From Gnetum montanum (Eukaryota > Streptophyta > Gnetopsida > Gnetales > Gnetaceae): DNA of 30,470 nucleotides. The stretch lies in NCBI GenBank assembly GCA_015680685.1, contig MNCI01025409.1, positions 70,940-101,409 on the forward strand. Reading direction: 5' to 3'. This document shows, in pieces, positions 29,143 through 30,470 of the stretch (position 1 is its first letter; the number at the start of each line of letters is the position of its first letter). A model generated the notes under the pieces. It was not told the origin of the DNA and ran no database searches. It was given only the letters and a program-made list of their open reading frames with translations. The position numbers were made by a program, and so were the translations under genes.

Positions 29143-30470
29143 GAATGAAAACTCATCCTCGAGTTCGTTACAATAATATGGGGAAGGTATGGAATTATTG
29201 AGGGGAATGGAACTAATGGGATGACATGTGAACGGATCATTATTACAAGACTTGACAAAACTGGTGTTCATGACAACAAGGGTAAACACCTTATTACAAT
29301 GACATCAGGCCTTAGTTGGTAGCTGAGAAGAGAGAGAGAAAGAAGTGTTGCTGCTGCCAACGCCAAGATTACACCTTCATTGTCCATCCATACGCACGCC
29401 ATCAATCTTGCTCCTTGCATAGCTGCTTCAGTGTTGCTGCATTCCAAGTGTTTGCTCCAGATCCAATCCATTGTTGTATGATCACCATCTACACACCCAA
29501 CATAATCATATATTAGCAAGGGTAAATGAATCATCATGTAATTAATACCTTGCTTTAGTGTAGGTCCATTGGCCAGGTTGTGGTATGGCTGATATGGATT
29601 TGGGAATATATTAATGATGACTACCGAAGGTGTAGGGGTTAGGAAGAAAATCAAAAAATTCAGGGCTAGGAGAAAATTGAAAAAAGAGGGCCCTATACCC
29701 CCATGACTAATCGCGAACCTCCGGTAGTGTTAGAATGGAGAAAGAACAAGAGTAAGAAAGATAGACAAAAAGGGACAACTGAAAACATCAATGAAATGGA
29801 TGTCAAGATGGCAAGGAACAAAATAAAATTAATTGCAAAATGTTAAGGGAAAGAATGTAACTAATGCTCCAAATAGGAATGTCAGTGGGTCCTCCCCAAA
29901 GTAGGCTCATGCCCTTAGTGCCCTGACAAACCCATATTCAAAGAGTCTGTAGGCTCTGGGAATGTAATTTGGAATAAGAGTTAAAGTCTTAACCATAAGA
30001 ATTTACCAGAAAGAAAACAATGCATCAACCAAAATATATACACTAATGATACAATTGGCAATGAGGTGAACAATGGAGAGAAGGATGGAGAGAAGAGAAT
30101 GGAATGGAATCCCAAGAAAAAGGTGGTGTACAACCCCTTGTGTGTTTCATGATTAATGTGACTTGGCAAGTCTCATTCCAACTCTAGACTCAAACCAACC
30201 ACATCTAGTGACTTCGCATCAATGCATTCGTCTAAACCATCCACTTGGATAACAAGAATGCCTTTCCCAAGAGTCACCACCATTCTGACGAAACAAAGGA
30301 GAGAATGGGAAGCGAGAAGGACCTTAGTTAGAGGGAACACTTTTGGTTCCATAACTAGTGCTTGTAGCCAAAATATTTATTCTGTCTAAGGGGTGTGCTT
30401 TGAATTCTCACTTTGTTTTTGTGTTTTTATGCGTGAGAACCACACCATGCAAAGACTTCTTATTTTTATT
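29143..30470 (-). mobile_element. 3' internal part of copy D
   Basis: The first about 150 bases match the sequence before the 3' LTR of copy B on the opposite strand, for example tcaataattccataccttcc against tcaataatttcataccttcc, and gaactcgaggatgagttttc. Farther out, the similarity to the third coding region of copy B is not visible to me. An open frame at 29654-29268 (128 codons) contains LALAAATLLSLSLLSYQL but has no recognised domain. The rest of the copy lies beyond the window. How far towards 30470 the element really extends is uncertain. Confidence 0.5.
29620..29728. repeat. Small inverted-repeat element (MITE-like), tentative
   Basis: actaccgaaggt at 29620-29631 and the inverse of 29717-29728 (actaccggaggt) match at 11 of 12 bases, giving a 109-bp unit. 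The flanks do not show a clear target duplication. It could also be chance. Confidence 0.25.

Noticed and set aside
29005-29289. 94-codon minus-strand open frame
   Set aside because: It spans the polypurine tract and the LTR start of copy D, so it is a chance frame across element parts.
1-30470. tRNA, rRNA or other RNA genes
   Set aside because: None was recognised on either strand. The only tRNA-like sequences are the short primer sites at 869 and 28368.

Overview
This is a stretch of plant nuclear DNA that is mostly decayed LTR retrotransposons with one host gene in the middle. The signs are a receptor kinase with a GT-AG intron, plant-type Ty3/gypsy elements primed by plant tRNA-Asp, AT-rich spacers, and very old, multiply mutated element copies. 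The age of the copies, the large spacers and the scarcity of genes suggest a large, slowly turning-over genome such as that of a gymnosperm. That last point is inference; the species cannot be read from this window.

Layout. (1) Positions 1-840: a gag fragment of one Ty3/gypsy copy (A). (2) 841-11895: a second copy (B) of the same family, nearly full length. It holds a stub of the 5' LTR, a decayed tRNA-Asp primer site, gag, pol (RT, RNase H, integrase), a 2-kb spacer, a third coding region with a plant-transposon domain and coiled coil, and an 870-bp 3' LTR. All reading frames are broken. (3) 11896-13700: AT-rich spacer. (4) 13763-17163, minus strand: an LRR receptor-like kinase of the non-RD, subfamily XII type (the FLS2/EFR/Xa21 class) with one 86-bp intron. 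It is intact except for one in-frame TAG at codon 328. (5) 17164-18765: its upstream region, with a TATA box and several tandem duplications. (6) 18766-27041: a structurally complete LTR element (E) with 1482- and 1471-bp LTRs and a perfect 5-bp target duplication (gttag). It encodes a Tat/Ogre-like gag and aspartic protease but no RT, RNase H or integrase. Its interior is filled with a degenerate repeated motif (TGACnnTAAACT) and a 38-bp tandem array. (7) 27047-27598: AT-rich spacer. (8) 27599 to about 28620: 5' LTR, perfect tRNA-Asp primer site and gag start of a third copy (C) of the A/B family. (9) About 28613-30470: the 3' end of a fourth copy (D) in the opposite orientation, so the C and D LTRs form a large inverted repeat.

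How the parts relate. A, B, C and D belong to one family: LTRs of the form TGAT...ATCA, tRNA-Asp priming, a gag beginning MSSSS, and a polypurine tract around (c)atgggggta. E is a different lineage that depends on enzymes made elsewhere. The kinase is the only host gene I can support. E starts about 1.6 kb upstream of its start codon, and B ends about 1.9 kb beyond its stop, so the gene sits in a gap of about 6.9 kb between elements.

Most interesting points: the gag-protease-only element E and the motif shared between its coding and non-coding parts; the single nonsense codon in an otherwise open immune-type receptor; and element B, in which all three integrase catalytic acids, one RT aspartate and four primer-site bases are changed by transitions of the kind left by cytosine methylation.
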